This document shows positions 35,966 to 48,001 of a DNA stretch of 64,000 nt, piece after piece. Each line of letters starts with the position of its first letter. The stretch's first letter is position 1. Position numbers and translations under genes: made by a program. Under the pieces are notes generated by a model. The model saw only the letters and a list, made by a program, of their open reading frames with translations. It had not been told where the DNA came from and searched no databases. Source of the stretch: Plantago ovata (Eukaryota; Streptophyta; Magnoliopsida; Lamiales; Plantaginaceae); NCBI GenBank assembly GCA_028274465.1, contig CM051457.1:101679982-101743981 (forward strand). Reading direction: 5' to 3'.

Positions 35966-38888
35966 ATGTCCGATGAGACCAAGTCTCCTCTCCTGGAGAG
36001 AACAAGCTACAGGCGCCAGGCCGGTGGTTGAACAAGGTGATCGATGTGGATGAAGCAAGGACCAGATACTCTTTGCTCTGCCCATGATTGTCACTTATTG
36101 CGCCTACTACTTCATCCCTCTTGTTTCAGTCATGTTTGCTGGTCATCTTGGTGAGCACGAGCTTGCCGCCTCCAATCTTGCCAATTCTTGGGCTGCTGTT
36201 TCCGGATATGCTTTCATGGTAATTCTACTTACTATCCTTCACAATGCTTAAAGATTCAATCATACTCTGTTTCTTGATCCATCAAGAATTTGAATTTGAT
36301 GCTGTATTTTGTTGTTGATGGAGATTTTATTGTGGGTTTGAATTTAGTTCCTTGAATGGGATGAATTAGTGTTGACTGTGATTGTGTTTGATTGTTGGAA
36401 CTTGGAAATGCATTGCAAGGCTATGTTATCTCCGTCTGAAAATTGATTATTTTAAGTTCAGTTCAGATGGTTTTAACTCCATTCATTTCAATTTGGCTAA
36501 TACCAGAATAAAAATAAGTTCATTTAGTTAAGTTCAACTTAGTTTATTAAGTTCAGTTCAATTACAGTTAAGATCAGTTCAGTTCTGTTCATACGACGAG
36601 AACAGAGCCTTAGTCCCTTTTTTTTTCAAACCGCTACTTGTGAATTATCCGGTTCAATTCGGAATAAATTGTGCTAGACTGTTGTTCTACCGTTGTAAAT
36701 TAGAGGAATATATGCATAACAATATCTAGTACAGATTGAAAAGGTGTTTAACATGTATTTTCGATTTTTGAAATACGCCTATACTTGAATGGATGGGTGG
36801 TGGGTAGTATTCTGAGGTGTAATATGTGTCTAAGCATTGAACAGTCTAATAGTACAAGTTTTTTACAATTCAGCTAGGTTGCTAATTTATTGGAAACCAA
36901 GTGCAATTCATGAGCCATGAACAATGTTGCTTTTGGATGATTGTAATAAGTTGTTCTTGTTGTTTGGAAATTTAATTCAGTGCATGGTTCAGCAACTTAG
37001 CCTTCCTATTGTGGCTCCTTGTGATCAGTTTTGAGTGACATGGGCATGCTTATTCATGGCATTATTTGTTTATTTAGTCAGGCAAAATGATCAGCTTTGA
37101 TAGTAATGACTTTTTTTATTCTTTCTATCAAACTGTATGGTTAACATCTGACTGAGTTCCACTGATTGATCTAGGTTGGCTTGAGTGGTGCGCTTGAAAC
37201 ATGTGTGGGCAAGGATATGGTGCAAAAATGTATAGGATGTTAGGAATATACCTACAGGCATCCAGCATCATAACAATAATATTCGCTACTGGAATATCCA
37301 TCGTCTGGTGGTTTTCTGATTTTATCTTAACTTTACTAGGCAAGATCAGGAAATAGCAAATTCAGCAGGTCTCTATTTGAAATTTCTGATTCCTGGGCTA
37401 TTTGCATATGGATTTCTGCAAAATATTTTGAGGTTTCTTCAGACACAAAATGTGGTGCTTCCCCTAGTTGTGTGCTCACTCATCCCTCTAGCCCTCCACG
37501 TTGGTATTGCCTACGTATTGGTAAACTGCACCTCACTTGCATACAGGGGAGCTCCAGTGGCAGCTTCAATTTCATTGTGGATTTCAGTCCTTATGTTAGT
37601 CTTATATGTGCTTAAGTCGAAGCAATTTGAGGAGAGTTGGACCGGGTTCAGTTCTGAGTCTTTAAGTCATATCTTTTCAAACTTAAAGTTGGCTTTGCCT
37701 TCAGCGGCTATGGTCTGGTAAGTGCTTTCTGTTCCAAACAATTATTCAATTTATGCATACTTGCTATAAACCAAGATAGAAGATTCTAAGATGTCATTTC
37801 TATGCTTCTTTGTTACTGTTAGTCTTCCTATAACAAGAATACAGTTCACTAATTAAACTTTTTCTTCATTTTACATCATCGAATGCAGTATGGAATATTG
37901 GGCTTATGAGATTCTTGTTTTGTTGGCGGGACTGATGCCAAACTCTGAAACTTCGACTTCATTGATTGCAATGTGGTAAGCTTTATTTTCTCTATGTTGT
38001 GTGGTTGGAAATCTCACATTTCAATTAACTAATAAACACCCACAACTATATTTGCAGTGTAAATACAGCAGCAATCTGCTACATGGTTGCATACGGTCTC
38101 AGTGCTGCTGCTAGGTAATGAAACAACTAATACAAAAGTTCATATCATATTATCGTTTTCATCCATTTTGTAATTCCCCTTGTATTAAATCTCATTATCT
38201 ATTGCAGCACTAGGGTTTCTAATGAATTGGGAGCTGGAAGTCCTGAAAGAGCAAGGCATGCTATGTTTGTCACGTTGAAGCTAACGATCCTCCTAGCACT
38301 TTGTGTTATTTTATCACTAGCATTTGGTCATAATCTGTGGGCTAGCTCCTTTAGTGATAGCCCTTCAATTATCGAAGCATTTGCCACAATGACACCATTG
38401 CTTATGTTGTCAGTAGGAGTTGATTTGTTCAGGGAATTTTGTCAGGTTAGTTACTTACCACTATCATATATGACTACAATTTTAACTATGATATGAAAAT
38501 CATTCATCCTTGTTGGGAAAATGCAGGGGTTGCCAGAGGATGTGGCTGGCAAAATGCAGTAGTGTTTGTTAGCATGGGAACGTACTACTTCATAGGCATG
38601 CCCATCGCAGCTCTTCTTGGCTTCAAGTTTAAACTATATGCCAGGGTATGACATGCTTTTCCCATTTGCTTACTGTTAAATCTGTGAGCTTGATTTGAAT
38701 ATTCAGATAAACTCCTGTGCTCATGTTTTTAACTAACAACTCATTCTCTGCCGGGACTATGGATTGGCATCATTTGTGGTCTGTCGATTCAGGTGGTAGG
38801 CCTGCTGTTGCTTACAAAGTTCACCAAATGGTCAAGAATAGAGCTGTCGCGAGATTCATCCTCTAAGGCTATTGAAGCGGAAGTATGA
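35966..38888 (+). pseudogene. MATE/DTX efflux transporter, copy 3 (several disruptions)
   Basis: Same seven-exon plan as its neighbours and closest to the copy at 43590. Exons: 35966-36218, 37175-37717, 37889-37975, 38058-38114, 38208-38445, 38527-38645 and about 38754-38888. Compared with the other copies, exon 1 lacks one base before the CGGTGGTTGAACAAG block and one in GAAGCAAGGAC. Exon 2 lacks two (near 37200 and 37341), and exon 5 lacks one near 38425. The last intron ends GCCG where copy 4 has ACAG, so the AG acceptor is missing. Five one-base losses plus a lost splice site argue for a true pseudogene more strongly than for copies 2 and 4. A run of assembly errors is still possible for the one-base gaps. 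The rest is well conserved, so inactivation would be recent. Confidence 0.82.
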
Positions 38889-39516
38889 CATACGCTTCAA
38901 CGCTCAAATTTCGTCTATGAGACGAAGTAATTATTTGTTCAAATGTACCATAAAGGAAAAACATGATCTGATGTTAAATGTGTAAAGTGATTTATCAATT
39001 TTTTCCAGGCTTTGAATTATTGTAATGGAAACTCTAGCTTAAGAGAGAGATTGTAAAATTCTTCTCAAGTCTCCAAACTGCTTTACAAGCCCAGGTGATG
39101 GACCCGGAATTTTGGTGTCATCCTATTTTGTCTATTTAATTATTTATTTGATTATTCAGTTGAGTCTTGGCCAGTAAGTTAGGGTTTATGTACTTTTTCT
39201 TCTGAAACACTCCGTTAGCTAGTAATAAGGCATATTAGTCTTTTATTAGCCCGTAAATTTATTTTTTAGGTAGCAATTCAGTCTTTTACTATTAAGCATT
39301 GTAATACTTTCAGTTTTATTATGGTGGAATGGAATATTAGTTAATGTAAAGTGTTCCGGCAGGACCGGCCTTCTTATGGGCTCTAGTGCATCTTCTTGTG
39401 GATGTCGTATTGATCTGACGTTAAAGGATCGTGACTAGGCGCAACGTAGTCGACTAGGAGGTGATTGTTGTTCTTGCGCAACGTTATCTTCGCCCACGCC
39501 AGGTTATTGCTATTCT
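38889..39516. other. Intergenic, 3' flank of MATE copy 3
   Basis: The first 120 bases match the 3' flank of MATE copy 4 and are part of the tandem duplication. The rest, up to the CACTA target site, has no recognised feature. Confidence 0.4.
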
Positions 39517-40216
39517 TTTCACTACAACGAAAACTGATTTAGTGACGGACGCCATCGTTGCTATAGGTTAGCGATCCGTCGCTAAACACCAATAGCGACG
39601 GAAAGCCCGTCGCTAAATAGGACGTCGCGAAAGTGACGTCGCTAAAAAATAAAGAGACGGTTAATATTATCCGTCGCTATATGTAGCGACGGTCGAGTTT
39701 ATCCGTCGCTATATTGTCGTTGACCAACATAGAGACGGATGACTTTATCCGTATCTATAAATAGCGACGGATTATGTTATCCGTCGCTAAAAATAAGGGA
39801 CACGTGTCATTCCCTTGCGAGGGGAATTTGACGACGGATAAACTAATTCGTCGCTAACTTCTCTGATTTTTTTTTTAAATTGATTTTTTGTTTACTGAAT
39901 TTATGTGAAAAATTGTTATGTTAACTCAAATTGAGTACGACTAACAAAATATATACGATTGATTCATTTTACGATAATCGAAATTTCAATAAAAAAACTA
40001 AAAGTGTACGTACAAAGAAACTAAAAGGTACGAAGATAATCATTAAAATAAACGAGAATCCTAAAATGTACGGATAAAGAATAACAATCCTAAAAAGCAC
40101 TAATCCTACGGGCTCTCCACTAACCAATCGACCCCTTCAGCCGTCAACGCCCCATCCCTATGTGCCTGCTCACGGGTCACATGGTTCTGCCACGATTCCA
40201 GCCACAGATCTCAATG

Positions 40217-40930
40217 CTACGGATTGAGGTACCGAACCCATTCTTTATGCCGAAAGTACCTTTCCTTGGCATAATAAATCGAATGCCCGTGAATCTTATC
40301 CGCCTGGATGTTGAATACCTTCAATATCTCCTCCGCATTGGCAGGAGGGACATAGTGGTATTTCTGCAACACAACAATTCCACAAAAAATCCCACATCAG
40401 TGCCCCACAAGAACAAATAATGTGCGTACACATATGTACAGTAAATGCAATCCCCAAAGAATAGATACTATAGGCAATGCCCCAAGAATAGATACTATAG
40501 GCAATGCCCCAAGAATAGATAATATAGGCAATGCCCCAAGAACAGATAAACAAGTAATGTACGTACACGTATATAATTAAGGCAATGCCCAAGAATCCAA
40601 TATAGAAATATTCAAGTAAAGATAGTAAAGTACCTGGAATTCTTCCCACAAGTGCTCCTTCACGGGTCGAGGAACCGTAGCCCACCTTTCTCCGCCACTC
40701 CCAGGAGGCGTAAAGAACTCTCTTTTCATGAGCATTGTAAGCCTTCTAGAAGCTATAGTAGGTTGAAACCTGTCACACATTTTAAAAGATTAAAAATTGG
40801 AGTACCGACAACTATATATACAAGAACAATTAAATACCAATTTATTAAGAACTTACTTAGATCCGTTGGTGGACAATACTGGAAGCCCATTGATCCGTCG
40901 AGGGCCGCCCGGTTGCTGTGCTTGATCCAT
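40217..40930 (-). CDS. CACTA-encoded small protein, three exons, function unknown
   Basis: On the minus strand three exons, 40930-40857, 40769-40634 and 40363-40217, have GT/AG borders and join in frame to 118 residues. It starts MDQAQQPGGPRRING. The middle has REFFTPPGSGGERWATVP and VKEHLWEEFQ. It ends KEWVRYLNP. The layout (Pro-rich start, a P--VK--LWEEF core, then YY-KER-F--KEWV) resembles accessory TNPA/Ptta-type proteins of plant CACTA elements, which bind the subterminal repeats; that assignment is inference. The splice-frame agreement across three exons suggests it was recently functional. Additional 5' exons may exist toward 42730, where an acidic open frame and a Lys-rich frame are seen. 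Confidence 0.55.
40457..40549. repeat. 27-bp minisatellite, about 3.4 copies
   Basis: Three consecutive 27-base units (40457-40483, 40484-40510, 40511-40537) that begin AAGAATAGATACTATAGG and end CAATGCCCC, plus a partial fourth. They lie in the second intron of the CACTA small gene. Confidence 0.85.
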
Positions 40931-41082
40931 GGAAACTAATATACATATAGCATCATCACAATTAAATACTAAACACTAAAATACAAACTCTTAATGTTTT
41001 TAGACAAATACAAGATGTGTTTAGACAAATACAAGATGTTTTTAGACAAATCCGTCGTTATATACATGTGAACACGAAAGGA

Positions 41083-41165
41083 TGTCTGGATCTTTAGGAT
41101 CTTGAAATCTCCATCTTTAGTTACTGACTAAAGATGGAGACTTCAAACTCCTAAACATCCAGACA
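41083..41165. repeat. Hairpin, about 38-base arms, inside CACTA element
   Basis: TGTCTGGAT...TCTCCATCTTTAGT pairs with ACTAAAGATGGAGA...ATCCAGACA across a loop of about five bases, with few mismatches. The shape and size match a small-RNA precursor. No known miRNA sequence was recognised. Confidence 0.8.
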
Positions 41166-41264
41166 CATTTCTTGCTCACATACTACATTATGTATATACA
41201 ACTTATTAAGAATAGAGGGTTTACATGATTACGATATTGAACTAAACTTTGAGAATGGCTTAAA

Positions 41265-41319
41265 TACGCTGGTACAGTAACAACGGCATTAGAAATGTTG
41301 TTGTTACGGTACCAGCGTA
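41265..41319. repeat. Second hairpin inside CACTA element
   Basis: TACGCTGGTACAGTAACAAC pairs with GTTGTTACGGTACCAGCGTA with one or two mismatches and a loop of about 13 bases. It lies 100 bases from the preceding hairpin. Confidence 0.75.
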
Positions 41320-42983
41320 CTACAATCATTCACAAGCCCAGGCCTACCATATCATTCATCAATCTATATATATGGAAGTGATGGTGTGTCCGAAGGACAG
41401 TGTGTTTGTATTTTTATGCATATACGTATATCATCATCACACTTTATAAAATGATTAGATATTACCAAATCCTTTAATTTCGAAAATCCTAAAAGTCATT
41501 ACATAATATATGCCTCATAAATTTTTCCTATACATGAATGTGTACATTAATACATTAACAATAAAGTGTATTTGTCCTTTAGAATTCCCAACACCAACTA
41601 TAAGAAGTCACCTAATTTTAACATATTCTCACATAAACAAATATGGAAAACCCTAACAAATTCAGATTTGAAGAAACAGCCCCACATTCCCCCCCCCCCC
41701 CCACCTTCTCCCCACCACAAATTGATCCCGAATGTTTGTTGAAATGGAGGAAGCTCTCCAAGATGCATTTCCTCCATCTCCTACTCCTCCCCCTTGTGAG
41801 CACAAGGAGGTTGAGCACTTAGAAGACCAAGGAGTCTTATGCAAGATATGTCAACAACAACTTTTGAAACCAAAAGATGTCATCGACTGGTCGCTCCTAC
41901 ATGAGAAGTCAAGCTCCGAGGACGAGGACGAGGGGATGAAGAGTAACTAGAATTGAGTTATGTAAACTATATTATTAATAAAAATTCTAACTTTTTATTT
42001 TCTATCTTTCTAATATGTGTTCATTGCAGTCACATATTCTTTTTTTCTTATCAGTTAATTAATCATTTTTTCCTTTTGCTTATTGAGTTAATTATTAAGC
42101 ATTTCCAAAATTGAGTTAAACTAAGTACATAATAACATAAAAGAAAAAAAAAAAAAGAAAAAAATAAGGGTTAGGCAGATTAAACAAAATTCACTTGATG
42201 TACTATCTAAATTAACAATTAACAAGTTTCTAAATTAAAATTCAATCAAGAAACCCTAAACCCTAAATTAAAATTAACATACCCTAAATTAAAATTAATA
42301 AACTGACAGTTAGGAATCCTAACCTTTTAAATGGTGAAGAGATGGAGAAAGTAAGTGGTGGTGGTGGTCCGGCGCGGTGGCGGTGGAGGTGTCTTGCTCC
42401 TCGTACCCTAGACTCCAATAAACATAGAACAAATTCAATCAAAATAAACATCAAAATCAAAATCACTATCAAAATGAAAAATACCCAAAATTTAGTGTTT
42501 ATGTTAATTACCTCAAACTGTTGAAAAAACTCCAAATTGATTAGGGATGGAACTCCTTGTTGGATAGGCTTCGATTTGAGCTAAAATTGCTTGAATTGGT
42601 TGAGTTTGGAGATGGATCGAGCGAAGAAGAAGAAGCAGAAAACGAGAGAAACAAACAATGGAGAAACAGAGAAATGAGGAAGAAGAAAGGTCGGCCGTCT
42701 GTATATCGCGACTTAGCGATGGATGAACTCATTCGTCGCTATATGTTCATTTATTTACTTATTTTCCTTTTTTCCTTCATAAAAAATAGCCTGGTCAACA
42801 TATTTAGCGACGGATAACTTTATCCGTCGCTAATTAGAACACGAACTGGATGTTTCGTGGCACGAACTGAGCTTAGAGCGCAGTTCGTGTTCATCCGTCG
42901 CTACACTCACCGATCCGTCGCTAAATAGCGACGGATAGCATCCGTCGCTATTTCCGTCTCTAAATGGTTGTTTTCTTGTAGTG

Positions 42984-43589
42984 TTTGTAGTAGGCCTTAG
43001 TGGTTAGTGGTGCTTATTTGTTAGAATATCTGATTTACAACTGTGAACATGGGGGGTTATGGATTCAATTAGCCGATTAGCTATTCTTGTGTAGTAATGG
43101 GCTTTTTGGGCTCCATCACGAGGGTGGCTTATTGATTCAAAATATGTGACATATGCATTACAGTTTGAGCACGTGTACTTGTTGCAATTAGACTGCATGG
43201 TATGTAATATATTAAGCGATCTTGGGTGGACCTAAACAATCTAAAAAACGGATGAGTAATATTTTATGACAAAGGTTTACATAGTACTCATCTGATTATT
43301 CGTATTCTTTTATTATCCGCGCGTTCCAATACATATTATATTTACATTTTATTTTTTTAACAAATTTTTAACTCACTCCTTTATTGGATACTACCCCTAC
43401 ACCAAATATCACACATTGTATACACCAACTTTTAAGAAAGAGTACTTGTTGTTAAACGCTATAAAAATTAAAAAGTACTATAAAGAGTATCTTTAAATAC
43501 ATTTTCCCACTGCATTATAGTTGTAGTAGTCATACTAGGAGTACTTGTTGTTTCCTGTCACTCACATACTATTTCATCACTCACTGAAA
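42984..43589. other. Region upstream of MATE copy 4, partly duplicated
   Basis: 43186-43240 (GACTGCATGGTATGTAATAT onward) matches 46560-46605 downstream of MATE copy 4. This marks a border of the tandem duplication that produced copies 3 and 4. TATA-like CTATAAAA near 43460 and CTATAAAG near 43478 lie about 110-130 bases before the start codon. Confidence 0.5.
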
Positions 43590-46346
43590 ATGTCGTCGTC
43601 TTCCGATGAGCCCAAGTCACCTGCTCTTCGGGAGAAGAACAAACTGCAGGCACCGTACCGGTGGTTGAACAAGGTGATCGATGTGGATGAAGCAAAGGAC
43701 CAAGTACTCTTTGCTCTGCCCATGAGTGTCACTTATTGCGCCTACTATTTCATCCCTCTTGTTTCAGTCATGTTTGCTGGCCATCTTGGTGAGCACGAGC
43801 TTGCTGCCTCCAATCTTGCCAGCTCTTGGGCTGCTGTTTCCGGATATGCTTTCATGGTAATTCTACTAGTACCCCCTCATATTAGTATTGTATTACCTTT
43901 TCATTTTACCACCTGGGAATTAATACATTTGTTAGACTGTGTGACCTATGGAAATATGCACAACAATTTGCAATATAGATTGATGTATATAAGATGTACG
44001 TATATATGTAGCCATGAAGAATGTTGCTGTTGGATGATTGTAATAAGTTGCTCTAGCTATATTCATTGCATAGTTGTGCAATTACGTCTTGCTTTTGTTT
44101 CTCTTGTGTCATAAGTTTGACAATTTAGTCCTGCCATTATCTGTTTCATTTAGCAGGCAACATGAATCAGCTTATATATATAGTTCAGAAAACACTAAAG
44201 ATTGATAATAATGATTCTTTATTTCTATCAACTGTATTGGTTAACAACTGACTAAAGTTCCACTGATTGATCTAGGTTGGCTTGAGCGGTGCGCTTGAAA
44301 CATTGTGTGGGCAAGGATATGGCGCAAAATGTATAGGATGTCAGGAATATACCTACAGGCATCCAACATCATAACAATAATATTCGCTACTGGAATATCC
44401 ATCGTCTGGTGGTTTTCTGATTTATCTTAACCTTACTAGGCCAAGATCCGGAAATAGCAAATTCAGCAGGTTTATATTTAAAATTTCTGATTCCTGGGCT
44501 ATTTGCATATGGATTTCTGCAAAATATTTTGAGGTTTCTTCAGACGCAAAATGTAGTTCTTCCCCTAGTTCTGTGCTCACTAGTCCCTCTAGCCCTCCAC
44601 GTTGGTATTGCCTACGTTTTGGTCAATAGGACCTCACTTGCATACAGGGGAGCTCCAGTGGCAGCTTCAATTTCATTGTGGATCTCTGTCCTTATGTTAG
44701 TCTTATATGTGCTTAAGTCGAAGCAATTTGAGCAGAGTTGGACCGGGTTCAGTTCTGAGTCTTTAAGTCATATCTTTCCAAACTTAAAGTTGGCCTTGCC
44801 TTCAGCAGCTATAGTATGGTCAGTGCTTTACTTTTCCAAACAATTATTCAATTTATGTACACTTGTTTCTTGTTATCAACCAAGATAGAAGGTTCTAAGA
44901 TGTCAAGTCTATGCTTCTTTGTTACATGAACACAGTTCACTAATTAAACTCTCTCTTCATCTCACATAATCAAATTCAGTATGGAATATTGGGTTTATGA
45001 GATACTTGTTTTGTTGGCCGGACTGATGCCAAACTCTGAAACGTCGACTTCATTGATTGCAATGTGGTAAGCTTTATAGTTTCTCTATGTTGTGTGGTTC
45101 GGAAATCTCACATTTCATTGTAGCTAATAACACCCACGTACAACTATATTTTCAGTGTAAATACGGCAGCAATCTGCTTCATGGTTGCATACGGTCTCAG
45201 TGCTGCTGCTAGGTAATCAATCAACTCATACAGAACTTCATATCGTATATATTATCGTTTTCATCCATTTTGTATTTCCGCATGTATTAAATCTCGCCAT
45301 CTATTGCAGCACAAGGGTATCGAATGAATTGGGAGCTGGAAGTCCTGAAAGAGCAAGGCATGCTATGTTTGTCACGTTGAAGCTCACGGTCCTCCTAGCA
45401 CTTTGTGTTATTTTATCACTAGCATTTGGTCATAATCTGTGGGCTAGCTCGTTTAGTGACAGCCCTGCAATTATCGATGCATTTGCAACAATGACACCAT
45501 TGCTTGTGTTATCAGTAGGAGTTGATTTTCTTCCTGCAATCTTGTCAGGTTAGTTTTACTCACTACTTACTACCTATGGTGACAATTTTAACCATGATAC
45601 CAAAATCATTCCTTGTTGTTGGGAAAATGTAGGGGTTGCCAGAGGATGTGGCTGGCAAAATGCAGTAATGTTTCTTAGCATGGGAACGTACTACTTCATA
45701 GGCATGCCCATAGCAGCTCTTCTTGGCTTCAAATTTAAACTATATGCCAGGGTATGACATGCTTTTCCCATTTGCTTACTGTTATATAGTAGTTCGTAGA
45801 CCGTAGTGTACTACTAACAACTGAGAGGTCAGAGATCCTAGCTATGTTATCTCTATCCTTAAATCTTGCTCCAGTTAGAAACTCTTTCTGATCACTTGAG
45901 GAAAGTAGCGCTGCAACATTTTCTCCAGCCCTTTTCATGTGCTTGAAGCTTGATCATTTCACTTACTTTCTATTTTCCCAGATATATTTTTCCTTTTGGG
46001 GCCTAATTTGACACATGTAAACAGTAAACTAGCATTTGCTTAATTGCTTCCATGGTAGTTAATGCTTTCTTCCTTCTTAATTCGTCGATGTGTAATTTGA
46101 TTTGATGACATGTCATATCTGATTTTACTACAATTTCCAAGTTGTTTTAAACACTCAGGTAAATTCGAACTCCTGTGCTCGTCCTTTTAACGAACAACTC
46201 ATTCTCTACAGGGACTATGGATTGGCATCATTTGTGGTCTGTCTATTCAGGTGGTAGGCCTGTTGTTGCTTACAAAGTTCACAAAATGGTCAAGAATAGA
46301 GCTGTCGCGAGATTCATCCTCTAAGGCTATTGAATCGGAAGTATGA
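43590..46346 (+). pseudogene. MATE/DTX efflux transporter, copy 4 (two frame gaps in exon 2)
   Basis: Near-twin of the copy at 35966. Exons: 43590-43856, 44276-44818, 44980-45066, 45156-45212, 45310-45548, 45633-45751 and 46212-46346; all borders are GT/AG. Exon 1 is intact (89 codons, start [13 protein letters not shown], then [16 protein letters not shown]). Exon 2 is 543 bases instead of 545: one A is missing in GCAAAATGTATAGG near 44327 and one T in CTGATTTATC near 44419, both within homopolymers. All other exons match the lengths of the intact copies. If the two gaps are sequencing errors, this is a working transporter of about 480 residues with 12 membrane helices; if real, the product stops early in exon 2. 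Intron 6 is longer (460 bp) than in the other copies. Confidence 0.82.
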
Positions 46347-47109
46347 CATGCGCTTCAACTCTCAGAATTTCGTCTATCAGATGAAGTAATTATCTGTGTA
46401 CCAGAAAGGAAAAAACATGATCTGATGGTAAATGGGAAAATTTTGTATAGTGATTTATCAATTTTGTACTGGCTTAAAGCAATTATAATGGATACCTAGC
46501 TGAAAAGAACTATTGTAATTTGTAAAATATATGATCTATGCATTTCTAGGTGCGATTGGATTGCATGGTATGTAACGTATTACTGTGATCTTGAATGAGG
46601 TATGAAAGTACTTAACGGATGTGCTAACTGCTAACCCCATCCTAACAGAAAAATGAATGGACTAAATAGCCCAGTCCAGTACTGGATACATATCCATTTT
46701 GGCCCAAAACAAAGTGCTTGCATTTGCATCCTGCTGCGGTTGATTGTAGTGAATGCCCCTTTCCAAAGAAGCTGACCTGTGATGAATTTTGTTCTCTTGC
46801 TTTTGTTGGTAGAAGACTATTTTCATGTAACCTATTTCTGAGTCACCAGGTATGGGGTATGTTTGGTTTTTTCTAATGTTTGTTTCTCCCTATGCTACAA
46901 GCATACAATACGTGTAATATTGCATGGAGTTTTAATGTGTTTTACCTTGTAACAAATTAATCAAATTGTATAAATATGATACAAAACTTAAAACTTTGAA
47001 ATACAACGGGAAATTCTTTGATGTGGGTGATTTCTCACTACATGGTCTATGAATTTATCCATGAAGCGGTCCATAAAAGAAGTTTTTGGACACAACTGCC
47101 TGATATGAT
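46347..47109. other. Intergenic, 3' flank of MATE copy 4
   Basis: The first part repeats the 3' flank of copy 3. No gene recognised in the rest. Confidence 0.35.
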
Positions 47110-47780
47110 AGCGAAGACTAAATCATTCACCGAAGAATGAATATTTACTAAAATTCACGATTAAAGTCACAAATGAATTTCAACACGAATCAATCAATCT
47201 CTCCAGCCTGACTTCCGAAATTCAAATCAAAACTTCAATCAAAACATATAAAATTTCATAAACACCTATATAAAATATCGACTTCAACGATAGTAAAAGA
47301 TACGTTAGTCCCATCAATAGTTACGTTGACAAAATCGAAACCATCCATCGGAGGATATATCTATTAAAATTCTCCATTAGAGTCATAAATGAATTACGAC
47401 AGGAAACAATAAATATATCCAACCCGACTTTTTAAAATTCAAATCAGAACTTCATCTGAAACCTACCAATTTCGTAAACCCCTATATAAAATCCCGACTT
47501 CGCCTCTAGTAAAAGCCGGCGAGAATCCCGTTGAAGAAATCGAAACAATTCATTGGAGGATAGATATTTACTAAATTCACAATTAAAGTCATAAATGAAT
47601 TACGTACGACAGGTATCAATCAACATCTCCAACCTGACTTTTCAAAATTCAAATCAAAACTTCATCAAAACCTACCAAATTCCGTAAACCGCTATTTAAA
47701 ATCCTGACTTCGCCTTTAGTAAAAGATACGTTATTGCCCGCAAGAGTCCGGTTGGCGAAATCGAAACCATCCAATTGTGG
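47110..47780. repeat. Tandem repeat, three copies of about 205-220 bp
   Basis: Units begin around 47112, 47335 and 47540 with the pattern TCGAAAC-ATTCATTGGAGGATA-ATTTACTAAA. They continue through GTCATAAATGAATTACG, CCAACCTGACTTTTC, TTCAAATCAAAACTTCATC and CCTATATAAAATC-CGACTTCG-CT-TAGTAAAAG, and a partial fourth ends near 47775. The copies differ at many positions, so the array is old. There is no coding content. Confidence 0.85.
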
Positions 47781-47991
47781 CATGCCAAATGACATGCAAG
47801 TGTTGGCCTAAACACATCTCCCTAACCGTTGTGATAAATTTATACAAACTAGCCATATTTTGAACACTAAACCAGTCTAAAACAACATAAATATGAATTA
47901 ATCCCAAAATTTATTAGGAGAGGAAATAATCTTTATTGCCCCTTTGCCTTTGTTTTTATTTTTGCAACGGTAAAATCTACTCCATTTTTCC

Positions 47992-48001
47992 CCTATATAA
48001 A
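47992..48001 (+). promoter_or_regulatory. TATA box of phytocyanin gene
   Basis: CCTATATAAA about 170 bases before the start codon, followed by a CT-rich leader (48010-48075: CTCTCTCTC, TTCTTCTC), a frequent feature of strongly expressed plant genes. Confidence 0.65.

Larger units (their letters stand above)
39520..42983 (-). mobile_element. Complete CACTA (En/Spm) DNA transposon
   Basis: 3,464 bp with ends CACTACAACGAAAAC and GTTTTCTTGTAGTG, flanked by TTT on both sides, fitting the 3-bp CACTA target duplication. Both subterminal zones, about 320 bp on the left and 250 bp on the right, are filled with AGCGACGGAT / ATCCGTCGCTA motifs in both orientations, the usual transposase-binding arrays. 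No TNPD-size transposase is present, so it is non-autonomous. It does carry a spliceable minus-strand gene (40217-40930), two internal hairpins and a minisatellite. It sits between MATE copies 3 and 4. Confidence 0.93.

Noticed and set aside
39100-39516. Possible LTR-like sequence between MATE copy 3 and the CACTA element
   Set aside because: Composition is suggestive, but no paired copy or boundaries were found.
41687-41702. Run of C in the CACTA element
   Set aside because: Simple homopolymer; length may be a sequencing artefact.
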